From: Bradyrhizobium sp. CB82
GTDB taxonomy: Bacteria > Pseudomonadota > Alphaproteobacteria > Rhizobiales > Xanthobacteraceae
Assembly: GCF_029714405.1 (NCBI RefSeq)
Contig: NZ_CP121650.1
Span: forward strand, 434,001 to 498,000
DNA length: 64,000 bases
Direction of reading: 5' to 3'
Shown: positions 17,203 to 27,700 of the stretch, one piece after another
How the letters are laid out: each line of letters begins with the position of its first letter
Position numbering within the stretch: the first letter of the stretch is position 1
Translations under genes and position numbers: made by a program
The notes under the pieces: generated by a model
Seen by the model: the letters and a program-made list of their open reading frames with translations, nothing else
Database searches by the model: none
Told to the model about the DNA's origin: nothing

Positions 17203-17855
17203 GCGAAATCAATCCGGCGCTGCGGTTCGTCGTCACGCCGCGCGCTGCGTCTCGTGGCGCTGTTGCACGGCTGATCGACGATACAATATGAGTTGTGCAT
17301 TGGTCCATATACACGTTAGGGGGCAGACGCGCGCGCTGCTTGCGCAAGCCGTTCACGCCTGCGTCAGCCGCTTGCTGCCATCAACGAGTGCCTGTCGGAA
17401 GACCATGCCGGCAGAGCTCTTTCAGCGGCGCGATTGGGTTAGCACGCTCTCGCCCGATGCGCTCACGGGGTAAGGGTCTGTTTACCGCGAACGCGGGTCG
17501 TCTGCGTCACTCTCGTCGCGACAACCGCCGGCCTTGCGGGCGATGCCCGATACGGATGATTTGATTCAATCCGAGCGGCACCGGCATAGCACCTTTCACC
17601 GCCGAGGCTTTTTATTGCGGGGCGTAACCAACTCGCGGCGCGTGGCCAGTCGCGTCATCGTTGCGGCGCCTGCGGCCGTTTTTGCCGAACGCAAACTTGT
17701 CTTCAATATCCGTATTAGCACGGAGGTCGAAATTAACGCGGCCGTGAAATGCGATGTCTAACGGTTGAGAGGAGGCGTTGCGTCGATGTCGGGAAGGCGA
17801 AGCCGGCGTTGCCACGACACCCTCCGCTGAAGTCCAAGCTAGTAAGGCGTATTCC
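17203..17855. other. 653-base intergenic region upstream of cheA
   Basis: No gene is supported; all frames are short and lack ribosome-binding sites. An AT-rich patch lies at 17278-17318 (TACAATATGAG, CCATATACACG), suitable for a promoter of the Crp gene. A second, less GC-rich part at 17690-17760 probably serves the che operon. The length is unusual for this dense window. Confidence 0.45.
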
Positions 17856-20630
17856 ATGGATGATCTGTTGCGGGAGTTTTTGACGGAGACCAGCGAGAGC
17901 CTGGACACCGTCGACAATCAGCTGGTGAAGTTCGAGCAGGAGCCGAACAACGCCAAGATCCTGGATAACATCTTCCGCCTCGTCCACACCATCAAGGGTA
18001 CCTGCGGCTTTCTGGGTTTGCCGCGGCTCGAAGCGCTGGCGCATGCCGGCGAGACCTTGATGGGCAAATTCCGCGACGGCATGCCGGTGACCGCCGAGGC
18101 GGTGACGGTGATCCTGTCGTCGATCGATCGCATCAAGGAGATTCTGGCCGGGCTCGAGGCGACCGAAGCCGAGCCCGAGGGCACCGACCGCGACCTCATC
18201 GACAAGCTGGAAGCGATGGTCGAGCAGGGCATGGCGGCGATGTCCGGCTCGGCGCAGCCGATGCCGACAGGTGGCGCCGCAGCGGTTGCCGACGCGCCGC
18301 CGCTGGCGCCGGAAGCCCCGGCCGCGCCCGCCAAAGAGCTGACCCAGGGCACGCTGATCGAGCAGACGCTGGAGCGTCCGTTGCGTCCGGGCGAGGTCTC
18401 GCTCGACGAGCTCGAGCGCGCCTTCCGCGAGACCGCGATCGAGGTGCCGGTGCCGGCGGCTGCTGCTGTCGCCGCGCCCGCCGCGAAGGATGCTGCAAAA
18501 TCCGCCAGGGAAGCCAAACCCTCGCCGAAGAAATCGATGGCGGACGAGGCCGTCACCGAAGGCGACCGCGTCGCCAACCAGTCGATCCGCGTCAACGTGG
18601 ATACGCTGGAGCATCTGATGACCATGGTCTCCGAGCTGGTCCTGACCCGCAACCAGCTGCTCGAGATCTCCCGCCGCAACGAGGACACCGAGTTCAAGGT
18701 GCCGTTGCAGCGCCTCTCCAACGTCACCGCCGAGCTGCAGGAGGGCGTCATGAAGACGCGCATGCAGCCGATCGGCAATGCCTGGCAGAAGCTGCCGCGC
18801 ATCGTCCGCGACCTGTCGAGCGAACTCGGCAAGCAGATCGAGCTGGAGATGCACGGCGCCGACACCGAGCTCGACCGCCAGGTGCTCGACCTGATCAAGG
18901 ATCCGCTCACCCACATGGTGCGCAACTCCGCCGACCACGGCCTGGAGACCCCGGCCGAGCGCCTGGCGAGCGGCAAGGGCGAGCAGGGCACCATCCGGCT
19001 GTCCGCCTATCACGAGGGCGGCCACATCATCATCTGCATCGCCGACAACGGCCGCGGCCTCAACACCGAGAGGATCAAGGCCAAGGCGCTCTCTAGCGGT
19101 CTCGTCAGCGAGGCCGAGCTGGAGAAGATGAGCGAAGCGCAGATCCACAAGTTCATCTTCGCGCCGGGCTTCTCGACCGCGGCCGCCATCACCTCGGTCT
19201 CGGGCCGCGGCGTCGGCATGGACGTGGTGCGCACCAACATCGACCAGATCGGCGGCACCATCGACATCAAGAGCGTCGCCGGCGAGGGCTCGTCCGTCAC
19301 CATCAAGATCCCGCTGACGCTGGCCATCGTCTCCGCCCTGATCGTGGAGGCCGGCGGCGACCGCTTTGCGATCCCCCAGCTCTCGGTGGTCGAGCTCGTC
19401 CGTGCCCGCGCCAACTCCGAGCACCGCATCGAGCGCATCAAGGACACCGCGGTGCTGCGGCTGCGCAACAAGCTGCTGCCGCTGATCCACCTCAAGAAGC
19501 TTTTGAAGATCGACGACGGCGCCGCCAGCGATCCCGAGAACGGCTTCATCGTGGTGACGCAGGTCGGCAGCCAGACCTTCGGCATCGTGGTCGACGGCGT
19601 GTTCCACACCGAAGAAATCGTCGTCAAGCCGATGTCGACCAAACTGCGTCACATCGACATGTTCTCCGGCAACACCATCCTGGGCGATGGCGCGGTCATC
19701 ATGATCATCGACCCCAACGGCATTGCCAAGGCGCTCGGCGCCTCCGGCTCCTCGGCCCATGACATGGCCGACGAGAATGCCGCCCATCACATCGGCTCGG
19801 GCGAGCAGACCACCTCGCTGCTGGTGTTCCGCGCCGGCTCGTCCCAGCCCAAGGCGGTCCCGCTCGGCCTCGTCACGCGCCTCGAGGAGCTGCCCGCCGA
19901 CAAGATCGAGTTCTCAAACGGCCGCTACATGGTGCAGTACCGCGAGCAGCTGATGCCGCTGGTCGCCATGGAGGGCGTCACCATCGCGAGCCAGGGCGCC
20001 CAGCCGATCCTGGTGTTCGCCGATGACGGCCGCTCGATGGGCCTCGTCGTCGACGAGATCATCGACATCGTCGAGGAACGCCTCAACATCGAGGTCGGCG
20101 GCTCCGGCGCCGGCATTCTGGGCTCGGCCGTGATCAAGGGCCAGGCCACCGAGGTGATCGACGTCGGCCACTTCCTGCCGATGGCCTTTGCCGACTGGTT
20201 CACCCGCAAGGAGATGAAGCCGTCGATGCATTCGCAGGCGGTGCTCTTGGTCGACGACTCGGCCTTCTTCCGCAACATGCTGGCCCCCGTGCTGAAGGCG
20301 GCCGGCTACCGCGTCCGCACCGCGCCGACCGCGCAGGAGGGCCTTGCCGCGCTGCGCGCGCAGAGCTTCGACGTCGTGCTGACCGACATCGAGATGCCCG
20401 ACATGAACGGGTTCGAGTTCGCCGAAACCATCCGCTCCGACCACAATCTCGGCGCGATGCCGATCATCGGGCTCTCGGCGCTGGTCTCGCCGGCGGCGAT
20501 CGAGCGTGGCCGGCAGGCCGGCTTCCACGACTATGTCGCCAAGTTCGACCGTCCCGGTCTGATCGCGGCGCTGAAGGAACAGACGGCCGGTGCCGCCGGC
20601 GCCTCCGAGCTGAGCCGGGCGGCCGCCTAA
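17856..20630 (+). CDS. cheA: chemotaxis histidine kinase CheA with C-terminal receiver
   Basis: A 924-residue CheA. Domains in order: HPt (residues 1-110, phospho-site His44 in LVHTIKGTCGFLGL), an Ala/Pro-rich linker, dimerisation helices (about 240-310), ATPase (HMVRNSADHGLETP, ADNGRGLN, GRGVGMDVV), a CheW-like domain with LRLRNKLLPLIHL, a second CheW-like segment (about 660-780), and a CheY-like receiver at the end (VLLVDDSAFFRNML, LTDIEMPDMNG). The receiver makes it a hybrid CheA, as in several alphaproteobacteria and type IV pilus systems. It phosphorylates CheY-type regulators in response to receptors. The ATG at 17856 follows TAAGG. The first gene of a six-gene run. Confidence 0.95.
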   Translation: MDDLLREFLTETSESLDTVDNQLVKFEQEPNNAKILDNIFRLVHTIKGTCGFLGLPRLEALAHAGETLMGKFRDGMPVTAEAVTVILSSIDRIKEILAGLEATEAEPEGTDRDLIDKLEAMVEQGMAAMSGSAQPMPTGGAAAVADAPPLAPEAPAAPAKELTQGTLIEQTLERPLRPGEVSLDELERAFRETAIEVPVPAAAAVAAPAAKDAAKSAREAKPSPKKSMADEAVTEGDRVANQSIRVNVDTLEHLMTMVSELVLTRNQLLEISRRNEDTEFKVPLQRLSNVTAELQEGVMKTRMQPIGNAWQKLPRIVRDLSSELGKQIELEMHGADTELDRQVLDLIKDPLTHMVRNSADHGLETPAERLASGKGEQGTIRLSAYHEGGHIIICIADNGRGLNTERIKAKALSSGLVSEAELEKMSEAQIHKFIFAPGFSTAAAITSVSGRGVGMDVVRTNIDQIGGTIDIKSVAGEGSSVTIKIPLTLAIVSALIVEAGGDRFAIPQLSVVELVRARANSEHRIERIKDTAVLRLRNKLLPLIHLKKLLKIDDGAASDPENGFIVVTQVGSQTFGIVVDGVFHTEEIVVKPMSTKLRHIDMFSGNTILGDGAVIMIIDPNGIAKALGASGSSAHDMADENAAHHIGSGEQTTSLLVFRAGSSQPKAVPLGLVTRLEELPADKIEFSNGRYMVQYREQLMPLVAMEGVTIASQGAQPILVFADDGRSMGLVVDEIIDIVEERLNIEVGGSGAGILGSAVIKGQATEVIDVGHFLPMAFADWFTRKEMKPSMHSQAVLLVDDSAFFRNMLAPVLKAAGYRVRTAPTAQEGLAALRAQSFDVVLTDIEMPDMNGFEFAETIRSDHNLGAMPIIGLSALVSPAAIERGRQAGFHDYVAKFDRPGLIAALKEQTAGAAGASELSRAAA

Positions 20631-20650
20631 GGGATAGGGAGGATACGACA

Positions 20651-21124
20651 ATGAGCAGCAAGACGCAAAGCAGCGAAGGGGCGATGGTCGAATACGTCAC
20701 CGCGATGATCGGCGGCCAGCTGTTCGGGCTGCCGATCTCGCGCGTGCAGGACGTGTTCATGCCCGAGCGCGTCACCCGCGTGCCCCTGGCCTCGCGCGAG
20801 ATCGCCGGCGTGCTCAACCTGCGCGGCCGCATCGTCACCGTCGTCGACATGCGCGCGCGTCTCGGGCTGCCGCGGCCCGAGGACGGCAAGCTGCCGATGG
20901 CGGTCGGCGTCGACCTGCGCGGTGAATCCTATGGCCTGCTGATCGACACGATCGGCGAGGTGTTGCGCCTGCCGGAGGACGGCAAAGAGGAAAACCCCGT
21001 CAACCTCGACCCCCGCATGGCCAAGCTCGCCGGCGGCGTCCACCGCCTCGATGGCCAGCTCATGGTCGTCCTCGACGTCGATCGCGTCCTCGAACTCGAA
21101 ACCAAAGTGCAAATGGCTGCGTGA
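20651..21124 (+). CDS. cheW: chemotaxis adaptor CheW
   Basis: A 157-residue single CheW domain that couples receptors to CheA at the membrane arrays. Typical features are the hydrophobic strands FGLPISRVQDVFMPERVTRVPLASREIAGVLNLRGRIVTVVDMRARLGLP and the second subdomain YGLLIDTIGEVLRLP. It starts 20 bases after cheA with a GGGAGGA-type site. No receptor gene is adjacent; the chemoreceptor at 43895 is the only one in the window. Confidence 0.95.
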   Translation: MSSKTQSSEGAMVEYVTAMIGGQLFGLPISRVQDVFMPERVTRVPLASREIAGVLNLRGRIVTVVDMRARLGLPRPEDGKLPMAVGVDLRGESYGLLIDTIGEVLRLPEDGKEENPVNLDPRMAKLAGGVHRLDGQLMVVLDVDRVLELETKVQMAA

Positions 21125-21154
21125 GCCCAACAACATCGGAGCCGGAGAACCAAA

Positions 21155-21541
21155 ATGAAGACATGTTTGGTCGTCGATGATTCCAGCGTCGTGCGCAAGA
21201 TCGCGCGCCGCATTCTGGAAGGTCTGGAATTCGAAGTCACCGAAGCCGAGGACGGCTCGAAGGCGCTGGAGATCTGTCGGCAGAAGCTGCCCGATGCGGT
21301 GCTGCTCGACTGGAACATGCCGGTCATGGACGGCTTCGAATTCATGGGCCACATGCGCCGCCTGCCCGACGGCGACCAGCCCAAGGTGGTGTTCTGCACC
21401 ACCGAGAACAACGTCGCACATATCGCCCAGGCACTCAGCGGCGGCGCCAACGAGTACATCATGAAGCCGTTCGACAAGGACATCATCGCCGACAAGTTCG
21501 CGGAAGTCGGCTTGATCCCCGTCGGACAAGCCTTTGCCTGA
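21155..21541 (+). CDS. cheY: response regulator CheY
   Basis: A 128-residue single-domain receiver. The acidic pocket is VVDDS (Asp8, Asp9), the phospho-site is Asp52 (LLDWNMP), the Thr is in FCTTEN, and the Lys is in IMKPFD. It receives phosphate from CheA and acts on the motor or another output. There is no output domain. It lies 30 bases after cheW. Confidence 0.95.
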   Translation: MKTCLVVDDSSVVRKIARRILEGLEFEVTEAEDGSKALEICRQKLPDAVLLDWNMPVMDGFEFMGHMRRLPDGDQPKVVFCTTENNVAHIAQALSGGANEYIMKPFDKDIIADKFAEVGLIPVGQAFA

Positions 21542-21589
21542 GTATCTCTGGCCTGAGTGTTCCCGGTAATTCTGTGAGAGGCTACCCCC

Positions 21590-22474
21590 TTGACCCCGCC
21601 CGAGTATGAGTATCTGCGCAAGTTCCTGAGAGACCATTCCGGTCTCGACCTGTCTGCCGACAAGCAATACCTGATCGAGAGCCGGCTGTTGCCGCTTGCG
21701 CGCAAGGCCGGACTCTCCGGCATCGGTGAGCTCGTCCAGAAGCTGCAAGCTGGATCGAGCGTGCTCGTCACCAGCGTCGTCGAAGCCATGACCACCAATG
21801 AGACGTTCTTCTTCCGCGACAAGGTCCCGTTCGATCATTTCCGCGAAACGATCATTCCGGAGGTGCTGAAGGCGCGCGCGGCGCGCCGGAGCGTGCGCAT
21901 CTGGTGCGCCGCCGGCTCGACCGGTCAGGAGCCCTATTCGCTGGCGATGAGCCTGAAGGAGATGGGCGCGGCGCTCACCGGATGGCGGGTCGAGATCATC
22001 GCCACCGACCTCTCGCAGGAGGTTTTGGAGAAGTCCAAGGCCGGCATCTACAGCCAATTCGAGGTCCAGCGTGGCCTGCCGATTCAGCTTCTGGTCAAAT
22101 ATTTCAAGCAGACCGGTGAAACCTGGCAGATCAATCCCGAGCTGCGCGCCATGATCCAGCACCGGCAGCTCAATCTGCTGCACGACTTCTCCCAGCTGGG
22201 TACCTTCGACGTGGTCTTCTGCCGCAATGTGCTGATCTATTTCGACCAGGAGACCAAGATCAACATCTTCAACCGCCTCGCTCATCAGGTCGAGGGCGAC
22301 GGCTTCCTGGTGCTCGGGGCGGCGGAAACCGTGGTCGGGCTGACCGACAGCTTCCGTCCGATTCCGGAGCGGCGCGGCCTCTACAAGCCCAATGACGCAC
22401 GCAGCGCCGGCGCAAAGCCCGTGATCGCGGCGGCGCCGACACGAACCGCTGAAATGGCGGGGCTGCGCGCATGA
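21590..22474 (+). CDS. cheR: chemoreceptor methyltransferase CheR
   Basis: A 294-residue SAM-dependent methyltransferase that methylates receptor glutamates. It has the N-terminal helical domain (YEYLRKFLRDHSGLDL) and the catalytic domain with the TNETFFFRD, RIWCAAGSTGQEPYSLAM and FDVVFCRNVLIYF motifs. It starts with TTG at 21590 (site GAGAGG nine bases upstream); no ATG lies near. In most che operons cheB separates cheY and cheR; here only 48 bases do, and no cheB is present. It overlaps the next gene by four bases (ATGA), so translation is coupled. Confidence 0.94.
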   Translation: MTPPEYEYLRKFLRDHSGLDLSADKQYLIESRLLPLARKAGLSGIGELVQKLQAGSSVLVTSVVEAMTTNETFFFRDKVPFDHFRETIIPEVLKARAARRSVRIWCAAGSTGQEPYSLAMSLKEMGAALTGWRVEIIATDLSQEVLEKSKAGIYSQFEVQRGLPIQLLVKYFKQTGETWQINPELRAMIQHRQLNLLHDFSQLGTFDVVFCRNVLIYFDQETKINIFNRLAHQVEGDGFLVLGAAETVVGLTDSFRPIPERRGLYKPNDARSAGAKPVIAAAPTRTAEMAGLRA

Positions 22475-22785
22475 GCGAGGATGGCAAGGGTGCGGAACGC
22501 GTGACCTTCAGTCGCGGCTATGATGTCTGCATCATGGCCATAGACGGGACCTGGCGTCGCGATTGCAAGCTCAATGCGATTTCCGACAGCGATGCCATCC
22601 TTACGGTCGAAGGCTCGATCCAGGGCCTGAACCTCAAGGAATTCTTTCTCCTGTTGTCCTCGACCGGCCTTGCCTATCGCCGTTGCGAGCTGGTGCGCGT
22701 CAACGGCGCGGAAATGGACATCCAGTTCCTGCGCGGCAAGAACAAGAAGAAGCGCGCCGCAGCGGGCCATGACGCGACGGTCTGA
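22471..22785 (+). CDS. small PilZ-like protein, degenerate c-di-GMP site
   Basis: A 104-residue protein with a PilZ-type beta-barrel pattern (RVTFSRGYDVCIMAIDGTWRRDCKLNAISDSDAIL, then FFLLLSSTGLAYRRCELVRVNGAEMDIQF). The c-di-GMP-binding RxxxR and (D/N)xSxxG motifs are altered: there are two Arg four positions apart and an NxS without the Gly. It overlaps cheR by four bases and is therefore part of the operon. A role linking che signalling to c-di-GMP or acting as a ligand-free adaptor is inference. Confidence 0.75.
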   Translation: MSEDGKGAERVTFSRGYDVCIMAIDGTWRRDCKLNAISDSDAILTVEGSIQGLNLKEFFLLLSSTGLAYRRCELVRVNGAEMDIQFLRGKNKKKRAAAGHDATV

Positions 22786-22924
22786 GAGCAAGCGGCCTGC
22801 GCGTTTCCTTAACCCGTTGTGTCGGATTTGCTCAAAACATCCGATCGAATTCGCTGGCTCCGTTTTACGTGGCCTAAGCGCGCGCCAGGTATGAAATTGC
22901 CGGTCTCAATCGCAGGATCCGGTA

Positions 22925-23428
22925 ATGCCAAGAAGCTCCTTCTCCTCCCTCAAGTCAAACCTGCCTGATGCCGGCGAGCGGCGCCGGCTGCAGCTTCTGG
23001 TCGTCGATGACGACGCCACACAGCGCAGCCTGATCACGGTCGCAGCCAAGCAGGCCGGCCACGAGGTGACCGTGGCGCCCTCGGTTTCGGAGGCGATCAG
23101 CAGGCTTCGCACCGCGCGCTTCGATTGTGTGACGCTCGATCTCGTGCTGGAGGACGGCGACGGCATCGAGGTGCTGCGCGTGATGTCGGAGGCGAAGTTC
23201 GCGGGCTCCGTGATCGTCATCAGCGGCATGGATGGCCGGCGCCGCAGCGCCGCCCGCAACTTTGCGCGCTCGGTGGGCATCGAACTGCAGAGCCTGCCAA
23301 AGCCGCTCGATCTCGCGGCGCTGCGCATCAGTCTCGCCAATCTCGGCAAGACCGCGATGGGTCTGCCGACGATGCATACCTGGGGCGGTGTCGCCACCGA
23401 TGCGATCGTGGAGCGTCATCGCGCGTAG
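22925..23428 (+). CDS. single-domain response regulator
   Basis: A 167-residue receiver with a 20-residue N-terminal tail and an extended C-terminus. Acidic pocket VVDDD (Asp28-30), phospho-site Asp72 in TLDLVLEDGDG, Ser in VIVISGMD and Lys in SLPKPLD are all present, so it should be phosphorylatable. There is no DNA-binding domain. It starts 139 bases after the PilZ-like gene and probably belongs to the same transcript, adding a second free receiver beside CheY. Confidence 0.88.
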   Translation: MPRSSFSSLKSNLPDAGERRRLQLLVVDDDATQRSLITVAAKQAGHEVTVAPSVSEAISRLRTARFDCVTLDLVLEDGDGIEVLRVMSEAKFAGSVIVISGMDGRRRSAARNFARSVGIELQSLPKPLDLAALRISLANLGKTAMGLPTMHTWGGVATDAIVERHRA

Positions 23429-23452
23429 ATCACGCGCGGGGGGTGCGCGGTC

Positions 23453-23785
23453 TCAGCCGATCAGGCGCGGTTGCCGCGCCGCTGCTGCCCCGGTTTCGGC
23501 CATTTCGCCGGAATCCGACAGCGATTCCAGCGCAAGGTCGAGGCCGACCCTGCATGCGCCAAGCGCCGTGTTCGCCGTGGCGTAGCGGGGCTTAACGTCG
23601 TCGAGCACGAAGATGTCGGTGGAACCCGGCCGATCACAGGCGTGGTCGAGCGTGATCGCGGCCTCGATCAGGCGCATACTGGTCTCGATCTGCGCGATCA
23701 GAGAGCGAAGATCGGCTGCGATCAACTGACGGCTGTGGGAAATGGCCGCAGCGACAAGCGTGTAGGTGCCAGCAAAATTTTGCAT
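23453..23785 (-). CDS. conserved hypothetical protein
   Basis: A 110-residue soluble protein starting MQNFAGTYTLVAAAISHSRQLIAADLRSLIAQIETSMRLI, mostly helical, with an acidic, Ala-rich tail. Helical start and no motifs recall small proteins near sensor operons, but I recognise no family. The ATG at 23785 follows GGAGAA; the frame continues upstream without a site. It converges with the response regulator at 23428. Confidence 0.6.
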   Translation of the reverse strand: MQNFAGTYTLVAAAISHSRQLIAADLRSLIAQIETSMRLIEAAITLDHACDRPGSTDIFVLDDVKPRYATANTALGACRVGLDLALESLSDSGEMAETGAAAARQPRLIG

Positions 23786-23935
23786 GGATATTCTCCGTCC
23801 CCGGTCGTTAGGCACCAAGCCGCTACTTGTGCGTTAACTTCATGTCCCGTACAAATGCGGGTGGGCCGAGTCCGTGCCGAACGTGAAAACGCTTGGTGCG
23901 GACATAAGTCTTCTCATGCCGGATGGACGTGGCAC

Positions 23936-24571
23936 ATGGCCGAAAAAACCTCCCGTGGCGAGATCTTCGTAGTCGACGACGACCCCGCCGTTCGCGACAC
24001 CCTGTCGATGGTGTTGAAGGCGGCGGGCTATGAGGTGATCTGTTTTGCCGACGGCGCCGCGCTGCTCGCGGTCGCGCGAAACCGCACACCGGCCGCGATC
24101 CTGCTCGACGTCCACATTCCGGGCAAATCGGGCCTCGACATCTTAAAGGAGTTGCACGGCGAGGATTATCCGGCGCCGATCTTCATGATCTCCGGGCAGG
24201 GCGATATCTCGATGGCGGTCAGTGCCATCAAGAACGGCGCGCTCGACTTCATCGAGAAGCCGTTCCGCGGCAGCGAGATCGTCAATCGGCTCGACGAGGC
24301 GATCGGAGCTTATGCGCGTCGGCAGGCGGAGAGCGCCTCGCCCAAGTTCGGCCAACTCCACTTCCCCGGACGCGAGCCCCTGACCCGGCGTGAGCGCGAG
24401 GTGCTCGAGCAGTTCGCCGGGGGTGCCTCCAATAAGGAAGCCGGCCGTACGCTCGGGATCAGCCCGCGCACCATCGAGGACCATCGCGCCAACATCATGA
24501 AGAAGCTCGGCGCCCGGAATGCCGCAGACCTGATCCGTATCGTGATGACGGCCGCCCAGCGCGCGTCGTAG
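23936..24571 (+). CDS. FixJ-like two-component response regulator
   Basis: A 211-residue NarL/FixJ-family regulator. Receiver: VVDDDPAVR, phospho-site Asp58 in ILLDVHIPGKSG, ISGQGD and EKPF, the last two typical of the FixJ subgroup. Output: LuxR helix-turn-helix (LTRREREVLEQFAGGASNKEAGRTLGISPRTIEDHRANIMKKLGARN). It should bind DNA on phosphorylation. Its DNA-binding part closely resembles the LuxR-type protein at 14129. It converges with the hybrid kinase at 24738-28334, an obvious candidate partner, but the pairing is inference. Confidence 0.9.
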   Translation: MAEKTSRGEIFVVDDDPAVRDTLSMVLKAAGYEVICFADGAALLAVARNRTPAAILLDVHIPGKSGLDILKELHGEDYPAPIFMISGQGDISMAVSAIKNGALDFIEKPFRGSEIVNRLDEAIGAYARRQAESASPKFGQLHFPGREPLTRREREVLEQFAGGASNKEAGRTLGISPRTIEDHRANIMKKLGARNAADLIRIVMTAAQRAS

Positions 24572-24585
24572 ACGAAGCTCCTGCC

Positions 24586-24720
24586 TCGTGGCCCGGATGC
24601 AGCGCGTCACGCAGTGATGCGCTGCGGAGCCGGGGCCCATCTCTCCAGTTTTGAGCAAGCGTTGTGGGTCCCGGCTCTGCACAGCAGCGCGGGCGCGCTG
24701 CAGTGCGTCGGGACACGAGA
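24586..24720. repeat. REP-type doublet A
   Basis: Two palindromic units in opposite orientation. Outer ends carry CGTGGCCCGGATGC and GTCGGGACACGAGA; inner ends carry GAGCCGGGGCCC and GGGTCCCGGCTC. Each unit folds on a GCAGCGCG/CGCGCTGC-type stem. The same architecture is found at 37197-37339 and 40361-40498. It sits between the converging FixJ-like and kinase genes and could act as bidirectional terminator. Confidence 0.7.
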
Positions 24721-24737
24721 GAAAAGAGACCGTCGTC

Positions 24738-27700
24738 TCAGCCGTCGAGCGCCCTGCGCAGGATCCGCGCCAGGTCCGACTTGCGATAGGGTTTTGCCAG
24801 GAGGAGAACGCCGGAGTCCAATCGTCCGTGATGGATGATCGCATTCTCGGTATAGCCAGATGTGTAGACCACTTTGAGATCTGGCCTGCTCTTCAGGATC
24901 TCGTCGGCAAGCTGCCGGCCGTTCATCTTCCCAGGCATGATCACGTCGGTGAACAGGAGATCGAATGGCGTTCCGGCCGTGACGATCGCCAGCGCATCGG
25001 CCGCATTGGCTGCCTCCAACGTCGCGTAGCCGAGCGAATGCAGCTGCGCCAGCACGTAGTCGCGCACCAGGCGGTCGTCCTCGACGACCAAGATCGTCTC
25101 GTCCCCGCCCTCGATCGCATCCGGCGTCACGCCCTCGCCGGTCGCAGTCGCACTCATGCCGGGCGGCAGGTACATCTTGATCGTGGTGCCGTGCCCCTCC
25201 TCGCTGTAGATCCTGATATGGCCGGCGGACTGCTTGATGAAGCCATAGACCATGGAGAGGCCGAGCCCGGTGCCCTTGCCGGGTCCCTTCGAGGTGAAGA
25301 ACGGATCGAACACCCGGTCCAGGAGCTTTGCCGGAATCCCGGCGCCGGTGTCGCTGACAGCGATCAGCACATAGTTGCCGGGACGGATGTCGTTGATGTT
25401 GGCGTAGGCGTCGTCGAGATAAGCCACTCCCGTCTCCAGGATCAGCTTGCCGCCGTTCGACATGGCGTCGCGGGCGTTGAGCGCCAGGTTGAGAAGGGCG
25501 GTGGTGAGCTGGTTGGGATCGACGAGCGCCACGCAGCTTTCCGTCTCGAACACGGACTCGATCTGGATATGCTCGCCCAGCGTCGGGCGCAGCAGCTTGG
25601 CGGTATCGACGATCAACGAGTTGATGTCGATCTCACGCGGTTGCAGCGGCTGCTTGCGCGCAAAGGCGAGCAGATGCTGGGTCAGCTCTGCGCCGCGGGC
25701 TGCGGCCTCGTCGATCATCCTGGTGATGGCTGCAAGTTGCGGCTCCTTCTGGACCGCTTCCGCTAGGATCTCGATGGTTCCGGTAATGACGGTGAGGATG
25801 TTGTTGAAGTCATGCGCAACGCCGCCGGTGAGCTGGCCGACCGCCTCCATCTTCTCGGCGTGGCGGATGCGCTCATCGGCCGCGATCTTGTCGGTGAGAT
25901 CGCGGTAGAAGACGTTGAACAGCACGCCTTCACGGCGGTTCATCGCGGTGACGCTCATTTCCGCCTTGAATTCCTTGCCGTCGCGGCGACGCACCATCAT
26001 TTCTCGGCGGCGGCCGACGATCCTGCCGTCCTTCGAAGCCACAAAGCGCTGCAATCCGCCGCTGATGGTCCTGCGTTCGCCCTTGGCGATAATGAGGTCG
26101 ATCGCGGTCCTGCCCAGCGCCTCGTCGCGGCGCCAGCCGAACAATGTTTCGGCCTGCGAATTCCAGGCCAGGATCGTGCCGTTCTCGTCGGTCTGGATGA
26201 AGGCGTCGAGCGATGTCTCGATGATGTTGCGGGCGAGCTGCTCGCTTTCCAGCAGCGATTCCTGAGCAAGCCGGGCCTCGGTCATGTCGCGCCCGACGAA
26301 GTAGAAGCGCTTCATCTCGGCAGACCACGTCCCGAGCCAGGAGAGCCAGACGTCGTGCCCGTCCTTGTGGAGGCAGCGGGTATCGGCGAGCTTCGGCCGC
26401 TCGCCGCGTCGCAAAGCCCGGATCTCCTCGCGAGACCGCTCCAGATGGTCGGGTTGGATGAAGTCGGCGCCGCTGCGGCCGACCATCTCCTCGGGCTGAT
26501 AGCCGAGGATGGCTTCCGAGCTCGGGCTGATCTGGACGACATAGCCCCTCGCATCCAAGATCATGATCAGGTCCTGCGAGGCGTCGAAGATCAGCCGACG
26601 CTCCTCGCGCTGCTGATGCAGCGCGCGTTCGGTGCGCCGCGCTTCGGTGATGTTGCGGGCCGACCCCGAGACTCCCATGATCTCGCCATTGGGCCCCCTG
26701 ATCGGCGACAGGCTGAGCGAGATCTCCACCGCGCTGCCGTCCTTGCGCATCCGCACCGTCTCGAACCGTTCGATCGGCTCGCCACGCGCGATCCGTCGCA
26801 AATAATTCGTGCCCTGCTCGCGGCGGTCGGCAGGCACGATGATCGAGGTGGGCTTGCCGATCGCCTCATCCGCCGAATAGCCATAGAGGCGCTCTGCCGC
26901 CGGATTCCAGCCCGTGATGATGGCATCGAGCGTTTGCATGACGATGGCATCGTCGGAGGATTCGACCGCGGCGCTGAACAGGCGCTCGCGCTCGGCATGG
27001 TGGCTCAGCGCGGCCTCGGTGCGGCGATGCTCGAGAACCTCGCGTTCGAGAGCCGCGGTCTTCGCTTTCACCTCTGCCACCATACGGGCGAAGGCCAGAG
27101 CCAGCGCGCCGGTTTCGCCCGGCGCATCGATTGGGATGGCGATCTCGCCGTCGCTGTCGATGTTTTCGACGGCGCGGGTCAGTTGCACGATCGGCCGTGT
27201 CAATGTTCGGGCGAGCAGGATCGCCAGCGCTGCCGCACCGAGCACCGCAAGCAAGCCCACCGACAGTGACGTGTTCTTGATCGCCGCGGCAAAACGGGCG
27301 AATGTCGAGTTAGGGGCAATCTCGATGATGCCGAGCCATTCCTTGCCCGCAAGCAGCGCCGGCGCGAGGGTTGCGCCGCCAAACCGGCCTCGCGTATCCG
27401 TGATGACCTGAGCAGAGCTCTTGGTTGTCCCGGTCAGTCCTACAAAGTAGGGAAAATCATCGACCCAATTGTTGGGCTCGCCGCGCGAGAGGCCGAATTC
27501 ACGGCTGCGGTCGGGATGTACGACATAGTCGCCGCGCGTATTCACGACATAGAGTTGCTCCCCCGGGCGCACCAGCGAGCGGAGACGATCCAGCGCCGGG
27601 CGCATGTCGATGTTCACGAGAATGATTCCGAACGGCTTGCCGTCCGGCGTGAACAGCGGAGATCCCACGCGCAGGGTCGGTGCATGAGGGATCGTCGTGC

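Noticed and set aside
17733..19790. 685-codon minus-strand frame opposite cheA
   Set aside because: It is the complement of a strongly conserved cheA; its His/Asp/Arg-rich composition is the usual shadow of GC-rich coding DNA.
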